The notes under the pieces: generated by a model
What the model was told of the DNA's origin: nothing
Database searches by the model: none
What the model saw: only the letters and a program-made list of their open reading frames with translations
Part shown: piece by piece, positions 25,974-35,664 of the stretch
How the letters are laid out: each line of letters starts with the position of its first letter
Position numbering within the stretch: position 1 is the stretch's first letter
Source of the DNA: Clostridiales bacterium
GTDB taxonomy: Bacteria > Bacillota > Clostridia > Oscillospirales > Oscillospiraceae
Length of the DNA stretch: 64,000 bases
Direction of reading: 5' to 3'
Assembly (NCBI GenBank): GCA_004555205.1
Contig: SFIY01000007.1
Span: 62,001-126,000 of the forward strand
Program-made: the position numbers and the translations under genes

Positions 25974-26002
25974 TTGCCTTTGCGCGCAGTTTGTTATATA
26001 AT
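25974..26002 (+). promoter_or_regulatory. Promoter of the RarD-type gene
   Basis: TTGCCT (25974-25979), 17-base spacer and TATAAT (25997-26002), 40 bases before the ATG. Confidence 0.75.
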
Positions 26003-26041
26003 GGCGGCATTGTAAGACAGCGTTGTAAGGAGTGAGAGAGG

Positions 26042-26926
26042 ATGAACGATCGGAAAAATGTGATGGCTTTATTTACCTGCTATGTATTGTGGGGCTTTCA
26101 GCCGCTGTATTGGGCACTCTTGTCCCATCTCGACTCCTTCTTGATTTTGTTCTGCCGCATTGTCATGGCCGCAGTGTTCTCGGTTTTGATTCTTGGCTTT
26201 ACGCACCGCCTGTCCGAGCTCAAGGCGCTGTTTCAAAACAGGGATATGATGAAGATCCTGCTCCCTGCGACTGTGTTCCTGCTGGCAGACTGGGCCATTT
26301 TTATCGTGGTCATCAACGCCGGTCATGTGCTTGACGCCAGCTTGGGTTACTACATCAATCCGCTGGTGCTGTTTGCCATCAGTGTGGTGGTCTACAAGGA
26401 GCGCTGCACAAAGGTCCAACTGGCGTCTTTGGGTATCGCAGCTATCGGTGTCATCATCAGTACCGTGGCTTTCGGCTCCTTCCCGTGGATCGCGTTAATA
26501 ATTGCCGTCAACTGGGCGATCTATACCGCGCTGAAAAAGAAGGTGCAGATCGACGGCGTTCTCAGTATCGCCGCCGAAACCCTGATATTAACGCCCTTTT
26601 CCATCGCTTTTCTGACCATCTTCAGACACAGCGAGATGGCCTGTCTGGGCGGCAGCGAAGTTCTCCTGCTGATCGGCAGCGGTATTGTGACCGCCCTGCC
26701 CATGTTCCTCTACTCCAACAGCGTGGCCAATTTCCCGCTGATCCTCATGTGTTTTGCCCAGTATCTGGGTCCCACCTTCAACCTGATCTGCGGGCTGATC
26801 AAGCATGAGCGCTTTTCCTCCAGCCAGCTCGTGAGCTTTAGTTTCTTCCTTCTGGCTATTGTGGTTTTCACGGCAGGCGAGATAAAAACGATGAAAAAAT
26901 CGGACACAACAAACACGCAGCCGTAG
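26042..26926 (+). CDS. rarD: EamA-family transporter, RarD type
   Basis: A 294-residue membrane protein with ten predicted segments, two EamA repeats. The start (VLWGFQPLYWALLSHLDS) and GHVLDASLGYYINPL and LLIGSGIVTALPMFLYSNS are typical of RarD, a drug/metabolite superfamily branch with unproven substrate. It is a single-gene unit with its own promoter and terminator. Confidence 0.88.
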   Translation: MNDRKNVMALFTCYVLWGFQPLYWALLSHLDSFLILFCRIVMAAVFSVLILGFTHRLSELKALFQNRDMMKILLPATVFLLADWAIFIVVINAGHVLDASLGYYINPLVLFAISVVVYKERCTKVQLASLGIAAIGVIISTVAFGSFPWIALIIAVNWAIYTALKKKVQIDGVLSIAAETLILTPFSIAFLTIFRHSEMACLGGSEVLLLIGSGIVTALPMFLYSNSVANFPLILMCFAQYLGPTFNLICGLIKHERFSSSQLVSFSFFLLAIVVFTAGEIKTMKKSDTTNTQP

Positions 26927-26946
26927 CCGGCCGCGCCATATGTGCC

Positions 26947-26980
26947 AAACGGCAGCAAGGGGATTCTTGCTGCCGTTTTC
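26947..26980 (+). terminator. RarD gene terminator
   Basis: Stem AAACGGCAGCAAG (26947-26959) with its complement at 26966-26978, ending in TTTT. Confidence 0.75.
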
Positions 26981-27069
26981 TGCTGCCGTTGTTCGTAAGG
27001 CCGATCCTTTCCCCGCCTCGCATATCCGCGCCGTTTTTCGCATAGGTTTGCAAAAACGAAAAGGACGGG

Positions 27070-27642
27070 ATGAATATGAAAATATTTTTAATACGGCGGC
27101 GCTATGTGGCGATTCTGGCGGTGCTGGCCCTTATCGCCGGCATCTTCTATGTGGTCACCTACCCCAATTCCGTATCGGCCGCAGCCGACACACGCCAGCT
27201 TCCCATTTATTGCGTGGAACGGGACGAAAAAATCTGCTCCATCTCCTTTGACGCGGCCTGGGGCAACGAGGATACGCAGACTCTGATCGACATTTTGGCC
27301 AAATACAATGTCAAGACCACCTTTTTCGTGGTCGGCGATTGGGTGGATAAATATCCCGAGTCGGTGAAGGCCCTTCATGACGCAGGGCATGAGATCATGA
27401 GCCACTCCAACCACCACGACCACTATAATTCCCTTACCGGCGACCAGATCGTCGCTGATGTAACCGCCAGCAACGAAAAGATCGCCGCCGTAACAGGGGT
27501 GACTCCCACGCTGATCCGCTGTCCCTACGGCGAGTATGACGACCATGTGATCTCCGCCATCCGCTCTATGGATATGGAACCGATCCAATGGGATGTGGAT
27601 CTGCTGACAACACCCTCAAACCGCTGCGCCGCAGCGGTTTGA
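27070..27642 (+). pseudogene. 5' part of a PdaB-like polysaccharide deacetylase, disrupted by the 14-kb element
   Basis: Codons 1-177 (to 27600) encode the first two-thirds of a spore-type polysaccharide deacetylase: an N-terminal membrane anchor, ISFDAAWGNEDTQTLIDIL (metal-binding start), ETMSH-like IMSHSNHHDHY and RCPYGEYDDHV. After WDVD at 27600 the frame runs into foreign sequence (LLTTPSNRCAAAV) and stops at 27642. The missing end, with GSIVLFHN and PISQLI, lies at 41605-41862. The catalytic C-terminal motif is lost, so the product is probably inactive. Relatives act on the spore cortex or cell wall. Confidence 0.92.
27597..27600. other. Left attachment site core (attL) of the integrated element
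   Basis: GGAT here and at 41604-41607 is the only sequence shared at the two junctions that restores the deacetylase frame. A very short core is expected for large serine recombinases, which pair two bases. Confidence 0.75.
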
Positions 27643-27654
27643 GGGTGTTTTTTT
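27610..27654 (+). terminator. Terminator at the left end of the element
   Basis: Perfect 18-bp stem (27610-27627 with 27631-27648), then a T-run. It ends transcription of the truncated deacetylase just inside the element and sits downstream of the ribokinase gene. Confidence 0.9.
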
Positions 27655-27686
27655 GCGTTGGCTTTTTGTCAGGAAATATCATTTCA

Positions 27687-28568
27687 TTATAGCTGTATTT
27701 CCTCTCTTGTGGGGATCGCCGCCTGGGCGCCCTTGCGGGTAACCGTCACCGCGGCGGCACGATTGGCAAAGGACAGGGCCTGTGCCACGGTCTTTCCCAG
27801 AGACAGTTCTGCGCACAAAGCGCCGCAGAAGGTGTCTCCGGCGGCAGTGGTGTCCACCACCGGCATCTTAATGCAATCCTCACAGACCATTTCGCCCTTG
27901 GAGATATAGCAGTAGCCCTTGGCGCCCAGCGTAACCACCACGTCCTTCACGCCCATGGCCATCAGCTTTTCGCCGCCTTCGGCCAGCTTATCGCCGACCA
28001 GCGCGGCAAATTCCGTTTCATTGGGAATGAGCATATCCACATAGGGCAGGTACGGTGCGATATCCCGGTTCATAGGCGCCGGATTGAGTACCACATACAT
28101 ACCCTTCCGGCCGGCCGTTTCCAAGGCATAGCCCAGCACAGGAATGGGATTTTCCAGCGGACAGAGAAAAATATCACCCGCCTCCGCCTTTTCCAGCAGG
28201 CGGTCCACATCTGCCCTGGTGACCCGGTTATTGGCGCCGCCGTCCAGAATAATACGGTTGTCGCCGTCAATCACCACGATCACGGCAATGCCTGTGGCGC
28301 AGTTTTTTACCATGCGTACCGCATCCACATTGACGCCGAAGCCTCGCAGGTTATCCAACAACTGCGCGCCGAAGCTGTCATCGCCCACAGCGCCGCCCAT
28401 GTAGATCTCAGCGCCCAGTTTACCGGCGGCCGCCGCCTGATTGGCGCCCTTACCGCCGGGATTGGTCATAAAACCGCTGCCGTACATGGTTTCGCCCTTT
28501 TGGGGCAGGTAAGGACTATTGATGACAAGATCCATATTCAGGCTGCCAAAAACAAATACCTTTCCCAT
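27687..28568 (-). CDS. rbsK: Ribokinase (PfkB family)
   Basis: A 293-residue sugar kinase. It has FGSLNMDLV at the start, the NPGGKGANQAAAAGKLGA signature, LNPAP and the second signature VVDTTAAGDTFCGALCAEL with the catalytic aspartate. It should phosphorylate ribose to ribose-5-phosphate. It is the last gene of the leftward operon, 3 bases behind the ADP-ribosylglycohydrolase gene. It would capture ribose freed from nucleosides or ADP-ribose. Confidence 0.92.
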   Translation of the reverse strand: MGKVFVFGSLNMDLVINSPYLPQKGETMYGSGFMTNPGGKGANQAAAAGKLGAEIYMGGAVGDDSFGAQLLDNLRGFGVNVDAVRMVKNCATGIAVIVVIDGDNRIILDGGANNRVTRADVDRLLEKAEAGDIFLCPLENPIPVLGYALETAGRKGMYVVLNPAPMNRDIAPYLPYVDMLIPNETEFAALVGDKLAEGGEKLMAMGVKDVVVTLGAKGYCYISKGEMVCEDCIKMPVVDTTAAGDTFCGALCAELSLGKTVAQALSFANRAAAVTVTRKGAQAAIPTREEIQL

Positions 28569-28571
28569 GCC

Positions 28572-29960
28572 TTACTCCTTATTGGCCCGTGCCAGGGCAC
28601 AGGTATACTGACTCAGCTCGCAGATGCTCAGCTCCCGGATGCCGCGCATGTAGGTTTCCAGCTTATCGCCAATGGGTGCGCTCCACCGCTCGTCCAGCGG
28701 TTTCCCCTCCCAAATGGCGTAGGCCGTAGCGATCTGGGCGGCATTGCAGTCCACATCGTAACCTTCCATGGCAATAATATGTATCATCTCGTCAAAGCTG
28801 CTGCCGAACCACAGCGCGATGATCTCCGCCGCCGCATTGGGATAGGCATGAATCCAGTTGTAGGTTTTAAAGCGTTCTTCGCACTGCCGCCAGGCGCTTT
28901 CCCAGTCACCGCTGCTGCGGCACACATCCAGGGCATACTGAATGACGGCATAGTATTCACAGTCTTGCGGAATGGCGGCCGCCGCCTCCGTCACCATCTC
29001 GCGTATATTGCTTTTCACATAGGACAAGCTGACCAGCACGGCGTTGAAGATCTCGCCCATTACACCGTTGTTGTGGTGCGATACCACCGCATCCATATAG
29101 GCATAGCGTGCCGCGCGTTCCGGATCGCCCGGCGCGATCATGCCGCATACGGCGCCGCGCATCTGGGCGCCGATCCACTCGCGGTAGGGGTTGTTCAGAT
29201 AGCCGCTTTGGGGCGGGAAGATGCCCAACTGCAAATTTTTCAGGGCAATATCCTCCGCCGTCCAGCCGGTAGGGATCAATTCCACCCACTGTTCGGCAAT
29301 ATCGCAGGAGGTCATGTCCTTGCCGCACTTCTCCAGCGCCTTCAGGAAGGCCAGCTCGTAAGTAATATCGTCATTGAATGTATTGGGCGTACGGGGGTAG
29401 TCGTAGATCTCGCCGAAGACCTTGCGGATATTGTCGGTGCAGTAGCCTTCAATGGCGGTGCCTACCGCGCCTGCGCAGATCTGTGCCAACCATCCCAAAT
29501 GGGTGCGGCGGAGGTATTCCTCGCTGTCCATGTCGTAATCGTACTTCGTGAAGCTGACGGCCTGGCGGTACTGCTCGTAGCTGTGATAGACGGTATAGCG
29601 CCAATAGGGGTGGCTCTCATCCTTAGGCGCCCCGGACAGGCGGTACAGCACCTTGCTGTACAGCGCAGCCATGCGGCCGCAGTCCCCGGCGGCGTAGGCC
29701 GCCAGACCCTCGTCCATCAACTGCTCCGCCTCGGACACATCGTAGCCCATATTATGCATGGCCTGCATGGCGGCAATGATGACATGCTCCTCCGCGCCGG
29801 AGCCGGGCACATGGCTCTCCCACCGCTGGGCGATGCTTATATTCATCACCTCTTCAATCTTGAAGCTGAAGTCCCATGTCTGTTCTTCTTCAGACAAGAT
29901 CACAGGCATGCCTTTTTTGAGAACATCCAGTTCAAGTTCCCAGGCTTTTTGTTTCCTCAT
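28572..29960 (-). CDS. ADP-ribosylglycohydrolase family protein
   Basis: A 462-residue member of the ADP-ribosyl-crystallin/ARH fold. Seen: WLAQICAGAVGTAIEGY, FNDDITYELAFLKALE (acidic metal-binding residues), MRGAVCGMIAPGDPERAARYAYMDA and VVSHHNNGVMGEIFNAV. Family enzymes remove ADP-ribose or hydrolyse related N- or O-glycosides with two metal ions. Here, next to a ribokinase and a nucleoside-type importer, it may cleave an imported nucleoside or ADP-ribose derivative. The first about 110 residues are a family-specific extension. Confidence 0.85.
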   Translation of the reverse strand: MRKQKAWELELDVLKKGMPVILSEEEQTWDFSFKIEEVMNISIAQRWESHVPGSGAEEHVIIAAMQAMHNMGYDVSEAEQLMDEGLAAYAAGDCGRMAALYSKVLYRLSGAPKDESHPYWRYTVYHSYEQYRQAVSFTKYDYDMDSEEYLRRTHLGWLAQICAGAVGTAIEGYCTDNIRKVFGEIYDYPRTPNTFNDDITYELAFLKALEKCGKDMTSCDIAEQWVELIPTGWTAEDIALKNLQLGIFPPQSGYLNNPYREWIGAQMRGAVCGMIAPGDPERAARYAYMDAVVSHHNNGVMGEIFNAVLVSLSYVKSNIREMVTEAAAAIPQDCEYYAVIQYALDVCRSSGDWESAWRQCEERFKTYNWIHAYPNAAAEIIALWFGSSFDEMIHIIAMEGYDVDCNAAQIATAYAIWEGKPLDERWSAPIGDKLETYMRGIRELSICELSQYTCALARANKE

Positions 29961-29977
29961 CGTTTTTCCTATTCTCC

Positions 29978-30886
29978 TTACGTTTGTATGTGCTTCTTCT
30001 TTGCCAGCGAATAGATCAGCAGTGCTGCCAGCGTCATGATATAGGGCAGCGTATTAAGCAGCTCGTAGGGGGCTGACATAACGGTTTGCCCACCCACGGC
30101 GAAGTAGTCCACCGCACCGAACAGCAGGCTGAAGAGCATTGTCAGCACCGGTTTACCGGCGCCCATCGCCTCAGCGGCAATGCCGATGAAGCCGCGGCCG
30201 GAGACCATCCCTGCCGAAAAGTAACCCAGGTTGGCCATGGACAGGTAGGCGCCGCCCAGACCGCAGAAAACGCCGCAGAACACCAGGGACACGGTCTGCA
30301 CACGGCCGGTTTTTATGCCCACGGAGGCGGTTGCCTCCGGGTTATAACCGGTGGCGCGAATCTTCGTGCCGAGCCGCGTGCGATAGAGCAGGAACATCAG
30401 GGCAAACAGGCTGATAACCGCCACATAGAACAGCAGATTTTGGGCAAACAATGACGGGCCGATGACCGGAATCTCCGACAGGAGCGGAATTTTCACCTGC
30501 GGAATCAGTACCGACGGCGTCATGGATGAATCGCCTTTCACACCCAGGACAAGATACAGCACCAGCACGCACAGGCCGGAGGCAAAGGTGTTGAGCGCAA
30601 TACCGGACAGGAACGTGTCGGTTTTGAGCTTGATTGCCGAAAGGGCCAGCAGCAGGCTCATCCCCACACCGGCGGCGATGGCAGCCAGCAGCCCGATCGC
30701 CCAGCTTTGCGTGTAGTAAGACACCAGTGCGCCGCTCAGGGCCGCCACGGACATGGAGCCTTCGATATTGATGCTGACAATATTGGCTTTGTTGGAAATC
30801 AATGCCGCGAAAGCCGCGAAAATAATGGGCAGTGCATAGGATATGGAGGAGGTCAGAAAGTTCTCGGAAAAAATGAATGAGATCAT
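29978..30886 (-). CDS. ABC importer permease, NupQ/YufQ type
   Basis: A 302-residue permease of the branched-chain/sugar permease family. NKANIVSINIEGSMSVAALSG and IALNTFASGL match the permeases paired with BMP-type binding proteins, which import nucleosides. The ATG overlaps the stop of the upstream permease (30883-30886). About 8-9 membrane segments. Confidence 0.88.
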   Translation of the reverse strand: MISFIFSENFLTSSISYALPIIFAAFAALISNKANIVSINIEGSMSVAALSGALVSYYTQSWAIGLLAAIAAGVGMSLLLALSAIKLKTDTFLSGIALNTFASGLCVLVLYLVLGVKGDSSMTPSVLIPQVKIPLLSEIPVIGPSLFAQNLLFYVAVISLFALMFLLYRTRLGTKIRATGYNPEATASVGIKTGRVQTVSLVFCGVFCGLGGAYLSMANLGYFSAGMVSGRGFIGIAAEAMGAGKPVLTMLFSLLFGAVDYFAVGGQTVMSAPYELLNTLPYIMTLAALLIYSLAKKKHIQT

Positions 30887-31953
30887 GTATCACTGCCTCC
30901 TCTCCGCTTTTTTACCATGGATATAAAGGTCTTTGCACCAAAGATAATGATAATGATGGCCTGGATCACATAGATCAGTTCATTGGGCAGCACGCCCACA
31001 CGGGACATTTGCAGCGCACCGCTGCGCAGATACCCCAAAAACAGCGCGGCAAAGGGCAGATAGAAGGGGTTATTGCCGGCAATAATGGCCACCACAAAGC
31101 CGTCGAAGCCGTAGTTGGGCAAGGCGGTCCAGGCAAAGCGATAGTAATTGCCCAGCAGCAGCGCCGCGCCGCCGAATCCGGCGATCATTGCGCCGATGAC
31201 CTGAGAATAGACGATCGTGCGCCGGGTTTTAATGCCGCTGTACTCGGCAAAATGCAAATTGTCGCCTGTGGTACGGATCGCATAGCCCCATTTTGTGAAA
31301 AACAGGAACACGCCGCCGAGAATTGCCACCGCCAGTGCAAGCAGCACGGACGAGGACAACTGGATCCCCTCGTTAAGAAACGGGAGTTTCATGTAGTCCT
31401 CCAGATACCGGGTTGCATTGATATATTCCGGGTCGCCGCAAACGCCGTGCAGCAGGTACATGACCACCCAAAACACGATATAGTTGAGCATCAGCGAGGA
31501 GACAAATTCATTGACGCCGAAGGCGGCCTTCATTTTGGCGGGGATATACCCCAATATGCCGCTCACCAGTGCTGCCGCCAGCATGCAGAGCACGGGAATC
31601 AGCGGCGTCTGGGCAGGCAGCATCGGCGCCAGCACACCGGCGATAAATGCGCCCAGGAAAAAGCCGCCCTCCACGAACATATTAAACTGGCCGCAGCGGT
31701 TCATGATGCAGACCGCCGTGCCGGTGAACAGCAGCGGGATCATTTCCAGTACCAGCTCACCGATTTCGTAAGATGACTGCAGCGGCGTCAGGAAAAAGGT
31801 GCGCAGTGTGGCGCCTATATCCTCCTTAATAATCAGGCAGGCTGCCACCAGCAGGATGACGGCCACGGCCACGGCGGCCAGCGTGGTCATAACGGTTTTG
31901 AGGAAACGGCGTCCGCCGGACATAAGGCGCTGTTTTGTCAACAGCTTATCCAT
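30883..31953 (-). CDS. ABC importer permease, NupP/YufP type
   Basis: A 356-residue partner permease: MNRCGQFNMFVEGGFFLGAF is the nucleotide-binding-domain contact region typical of the family, and NEFVSSLMLNYIVFWVVMYL follows. The ATG lies inside the end of the ATPase gene (8-bp overlap). It forms the membrane channel with the 29978 permease. Confidence 0.88.
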   Translation of the reverse strand: MDKLLTKQRLMSGGRRFLKTVMTTLAAVAVAVILLVAACLIIKEDIGATLRTFFLTPLQSSYEIGELVLEMIPLLFTGTAVCIMNRCGQFNMFVEGGFFLGAFIAGVLAPMLPAQTPLIPVLCMLAAALVSGILGYIPAKMKAAFGVNEFVSSLMLNYIVFWVVMYLLHGVCGDPEYINATRYLEDYMKLPFLNEGIQLSSSVLLALAVAILGGVFLFFTKWGYAIRTTGDNLHFAEYSGIKTRRTIVYSQVIGAMIAGFGGAALLLGNYYRFAWTALPNYGFDGFVVAIIAGNNPFYLPFAALFLGYLRSGALQMSRVGVLPNELIYVIQAIIIIIFGAKTFISMVKKRRGGSDT

Positions 31954-33475
31954 TTCCGCTCACCTCCGTTTGCTCCAGGCCCAGCATATACCGTCCCAGT
32001 TGTTCTTCACTGATCGCCTTGGGATCCGTTATTTCGGCAGCCAGGCGTCCGTTGTGAAACACCAGGATACGGTCAGCCAGATTGAAAATCTCCGCCATAT
32101 CTGCCGAAACCAGCACAATGGCGCAGCCTTTATCCCGCATGGCGACCAGCTTTTTGTGGATAAATTCAATGGCGCCCACATCTACCCCGCGGGTAGGCTG
32201 GTCCGCAATCACCACCGGAGGGTCGCCGTTCAGTTCGCGGGCAATGACCACCTTTTGCATATTACCGCCGGAAAGGCCGGAAATCATCTGCTCCTTGCGT
32301 CCCTTGATGGCGAAGTCCGTCATCTGCCGCTCCGCTGCGGCACGCAGGGAACGCAGACGCAGAAAGCCCGCATTGCTTTCCTTTTCAAAGCGGGTGGAGA
32401 TCAGGTTGTCAAAAATGGACGCCTTTTGGTCACTGCCGGTTTTCATGCGGTCTTCGGGAATGTGGGACACGCCTAAACGGCGCACCTCACGCACACCCAG
32501 CTTGCGAATATCCTGTCCCAGCAGGCGGATCGTTCCCTCATAGCGCTTGTTCTGCGCCGCCAGACATTCCACCACCTGCTGTTGGCCGTTGCCCTCCACA
32601 CCGGCAAAGCACAGGATCTCACCGCGACGGGCGCAGAAGCTGACGCCGTCCACCGCATTACGCGCGCCTTTTCCGGCAACCGTCAGATTCTCGACCTCCA
32701 CCACGGCGTCGCCGGGTTTTGCCGGCTCTTTTGCCAGCGTCAGCGAAACATCGCCGCCTACCATGAGCCGGGAGATGTCCTCTTCACTCACATCACAGAC
32801 AGGGTAAACGCCTCTGTCGCGCCCGCCGCGCATGACCGTCACACGGTCGCATAGCTGCTTAATTTCTTTCAGCTTGTGGGTGATAATCACAATGGTGCAG
32901 TTATCCTGACGCATCCGGCGCAACTGCGCAAAGAGCTGCTCGGTTTCCTGCGGGGTCAGGACGGCAGTAGGCTCATCGAGAATCAGAAGCTTGGAGCCTC
33001 GCGCCAGCACCTTCAGGATTTCTACCTTCTGGGCAACACCCACAGGCAGCGTGCCGCAGAGCGCCATGGGGTCGACTTCCATCTGGTATTTGTCGGCCAG
33101 CTCCCTGGTCCGGCGGATCATCTCCGCCTTGTTCAGCACACCGGCTTTGTTGACTTCCTCAATGCCCAGGAAAATATTTTCATAGACCGTAAACTCATTG
33201 ACCAGCATGAAATGCTGGTATACCATGCCGATGCCCAACGCATTGGCCACCTTGGGGGACGTGATCTGCACCTTCTCACCACGAAAGTAAATTTCGCCCG
33301 ATGTAGCCGCCTGTGCGCCGTACAGGATCTTCATGATGGTGGATTTACCCGCACCGTTTTCACCTGCAATGGCGTGGATCTCCCCCTCATTCAGGGAAAA
33401 ATTCACATGGTCATTGGCCAGAACACCGTTGGGATAGCGCATGGTAATGTTCTGCATTCTTAAAAGCTCTGCCAT
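31946..33475 (-). CDS. ABC importer ATPase with two nucleotide-binding domains, NupO/YufO type
   Basis: A 509-residue double ATPase. The first half has GENGAGKSTIMKILYG, PVGVAQKVEILKVL (a modified signature) and ILDEPTAVLTPQE. The second half has GVEGNGQQQVVECLAA (degenerate Walker A) and LSGGNMQKVVIAREL with ADQPTRGVDVGAIEF. This asymmetric layout is normal for sugar/nucleoside importers of the RbsA/YufO class. It drives uptake with the two permeases. Confidence 0.92.
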   Translation of the reverse strand: MAELLRMQNITMRYPNGVLANDHVNFSLNEGEIHAIAGENGAGKSTIMKILYGAQAATSGEIYFRGEKVQITSPKVANALGIGMVYQHFMLVNEFTVYENIFLGIEEVNKAGVLNKAEMIRRTRELADKYQMEVDPMALCGTLPVGVAQKVEILKVLARGSKLLILDEPTAVLTPQETEQLFAQLRRMRQDNCTIVIITHKLKEIKQLCDRVTVMRGGRDRGVYPVCDVSEEDISRLMVGGDVSLTLAKEPAKPGDAVVEVENLTVAGKGARNAVDGVSFCARRGEILCFAGVEGNGQQQVVECLAAQNKRYEGTIRLLGQDIRKLGVREVRRLGVSHIPEDRMKTGSDQKASIFDNLISTRFEKESNAGFLRLRSLRAAAERQMTDFAIKGRKEQMISGLSGGNMQKVVIARELNGDPPVVIADQPTRGVDVGAIEFIHKKLVAMRDKGCAIVLVSADMAEIFNLADRILVFHNGRLAAEITDPKAISEEQLGRYMLGLEQTEVSGNG

Positions 33476-33480
33476 AAAAA

Positions 33481-34653
33481 TTACTTTGTGGGATCCAGTG
33501 CGTCAAACAACTGATTCAGCGTGTCCTGCGAGGTATAGCGCTTCAGGCCGGATTCCACCACCAGATCGCCGGAGACGATCTGCTGTTCGACGGCATCCAG
33601 ATAGTCTCTCGTGCTCTGCGATACCAAAGCCTCATAGTTGTCGTTCTTCACCAGACCGACCATGCCGTCCTTAATGCCCAGCACTTCCAGATCGCCGTAG
33701 GTCAGCGTGCCGGCCAGAAATTCCTCGCAGCACTGATACAGCGCCAGATCCACCCGCTTCAAAACGGAGGTAACGATCACGGAGGCCTTGTCTGCGTCGG
33801 TGTCGGCATAGAAAGCGTACTGATCGGAGTCCACGCCGATGATGAGCTTGCCGTTGGTCTTGGCCGCATCAATGCAGCCCAGACCGGCCTGGGAAGCCGC
33901 AGCAAACAGGACTTCCACACCGCTGCCGTAGAAGTCGGCCGCCAGAGAGCTGCCCTTGGGGCTGTTGGTAAAGTCACCGATATAGCTGTTGTAAGCGCCT
34001 ATGTCGCAGCCCTTGGCCTCATTGGCTGCCGCCACACCCTGCATAAAGCCGTAACCGAAGTCGTTGATAATGTCATTCTTCGTGCCGCCGATGAAAGCGG
34101 TATTCGCCGCACCCTGTTCGTCGGACATCAGTGCCGCCAGTACGCCGGCCAGATAGCCGCCCTCGTTCTGGTTGAACATCAGGCTGTGGACGGTGGGATA
34201 GTCGGCTGCGCCGTTATCCTTGATCTCCGTATCGAAGATGATGAAGCGGCGGTCGGCGTACTTTTCCTTGGAGGTCAGGCGCTGCAGGGCCTCGCGCATA
34301 TCCGTGGTACCCACAATAATCAGGTCATACGCCTTGTTGGCCGTCTGCGTCAGTGTAGACTCATACTTGGTGGCATCGCTACTGCCCATTTCAATGATGT
34401 CTACCGTCACATCGGGGTGGTCTTTGGCAAATTGCAGCATACCGGCATTGGCGGAATCCCAGAAGGACATATCGCCCAGATCGCCGTTAATGAGCATCGC
34501 GATCTGCGTCACGCCGTCATCCAAGTCGGCTACATCGCCGGTGCTGCCGCCGTCGGTCTTTTCACCGCTGCCGCCGCAGGCTGTCAGCGCCAAGGCAAGC
34601 AGCAGCATGGCAGCAAGCAGCAGCATCTTCTTCATCTTTACAAATTTCATCAT
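33481..34653 (-). CDS. BMP-family (nucleoside-type) substrate-binding lipoprotein
   Basis: A 390-residue exported binding protein. The signal peptide ends in lipobox LALTAC (Cys26). The mature part is BMP/PnrA-like: GDLGDMSFWDSANAGMLQFA, YDLIIVGTTDMREALQ, GGYLAGVLAALMSDEQG and IIGVDSDQYAFYADTDAD. Relatives bind purine nucleosides. The start is the first ATG of an ATGATG at 34653 with AAAGGAG upstream. It precedes the ATPase gene by 5 bases. Confidence 0.9.
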   Translation of the reverse strand: MMKFVKMKKMLLLAAMLLLALALTACGGSGEKTDGGSTGDVADLDDGVTQIAMLINGDLGDMSFWDSANAGMLQFAKDHPDVTVDIIEMGSSDATKYESTLTQTANKAYDLIIVGTTDMREALQRLTSKEKYADRRFIIFDTEIKDNGAADYPTVHSLMFNQNEGGYLAGVLAALMSDEQGAANTAFIGGTKNDIINDFGYGFMQGVAAANEAKGCDIGAYNSYIGDFTNSPKGSSLAADFYGSGVEVLFAAASQAGLGCIDAAKTNGKLIIGVDSDQYAFYADTDADKASVIVTSVLKRVDLALYQCCEEFLAGTLTYGDLEVLGIKDGMVGLVKNDNYEALVSQSTRDYLDAVEQQIVSGDLVVESGLKRYTSQDTLNQLFDALDPTK

Positions 34654-34751
34654 GAGTCTCCTTTCGATCATAGCAGAGCATCCCGAAGCCGCTTTCATGG
34701 TTTCGGGATGCTCGCAAAACCTGTCAAGGCAGTGCTTATATTCAGTCGTTT

Positions 34752-35618
34752 TTACTCGGTATAGGTCTGGAACTCCCAAAGGATATAGTCGCCTTCCAGC
34801 ACGGGCATCTGGTTGCAGCCGAAAGGTACATACTTACCGTTGACGGTGTAGCCCCAGTAGACGGTGTTGCCGTCGGCATCCGTACCGCCCACATAGTCAC
34901 CAATGGAGTTGACAAATCCTGCCAGCACGCCGTCCTGGCTGATACCGGCCTCGGTGATAGCGGCATAGGTAGCCTCGGAAACCAGTATGTTGTCACTGGT
35001 CAGCGTGACGGTGCCGTTATAGAGCACATCCTCACCGGCAACGATCTTCACATACACATTCTCAGTGGTCCAGCCGGAAGCACCTTCCACGGTGTACGCG
35101 GTGGTCTGCTCGCCCACTTTATAGGGAGCGGTAATGCCGGAGGGGATCTCCTCAGGCGCAGCGGTCTCATCATAGACCTGGAAGTCCCAGGCAATGTAGT
35201 CGCCGTCCAGCACGCGCATCTGGTTGCAGGCCAGAGGCACATACTTGCCGTTGACGGTATAGCCCCAGAAGACATAGTTGCCGTCGGCATCCGTGCCGCT
35301 GACATAGTCGCCGATGGAGTTGACAAAACCGGCCAGCACACCGTCCTGGCTGATGCCGGCCTCGGCAATAGCGGCATAGGTCACTTCGGATACGAACTGG
35401 TCGTCACTGGTCAGCGTGACGGTGCCGTTATAGAGCACATCTTCGCCGGCGGTGATCTTAATGTTGACGGTCTGCTCGGTCCAGCCGGAAGCGCCGTCTA
35501 TGGCGTAGGTAGTGGTCTGATCGCCCACTTCGAAGGGAACCTTGGGCTGGGCAGAGCCGCAGGCCGCCAAAGAGAGGGTCATCACGGCTGCAAGAATAAG
35601 TGCCAGAAGCTTTTTCAT
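34752..35618 (-). CDS. Lipoprotein with two DUF4430 (transcobalamin-like) domains
   Basis: A 288-residue lipoprotein with lipobox SLAAC (Cys20), then two nearly identical domains of about 120 residues (about 27-145 and about 165-285). Each repeats DGASGWTEQTVN or EGASGWTTENVY, GEDVLYNGTVTLTSD, AGISQDGVLAGFVNSIGDYV and DADGNYVFWGYTVNGKYVP. DUF4430 resembles the C-terminal domain of transcobalamin and intrinsic factor and may bind a ligand or partner at the surface. It lies between the PHP lipoprotein and the binding protein, so it may help capture the same nutrient. The repeats are close at DNA level, a recent duplication. Confidence 0.85.
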   Translation of the reverse strand: MKKLLALILAAVMTLSLAACGSAQPKVPFEVGDQTTTYAIDGASGWTEQTVNIKITAGEDVLYNGTVTLTSDDQFVSEVTYAAIAEAGISQDGVLAGFVNSIGDYVSGTDADGNYVFWGYTVNGKYVPLACNQMRVLDGDYIAWDFQVYDETAAPEEIPSGITAPYKVGEQTTAYTVEGASGWTTENVYVKIVAGEDVLYNGTVTLTSDNILVSEATYAAITEAGISQDGVLAGFVNSIGDYVGGTDADGNTVYWGYTVNGKYVPFGCNQMPVLEGDYILWEFQTYTE

Positions 35619-35664
35619 AATCCTATCTCCTTTTCTTTTTCGCCCCGCAGGGCATGTATCCTGA

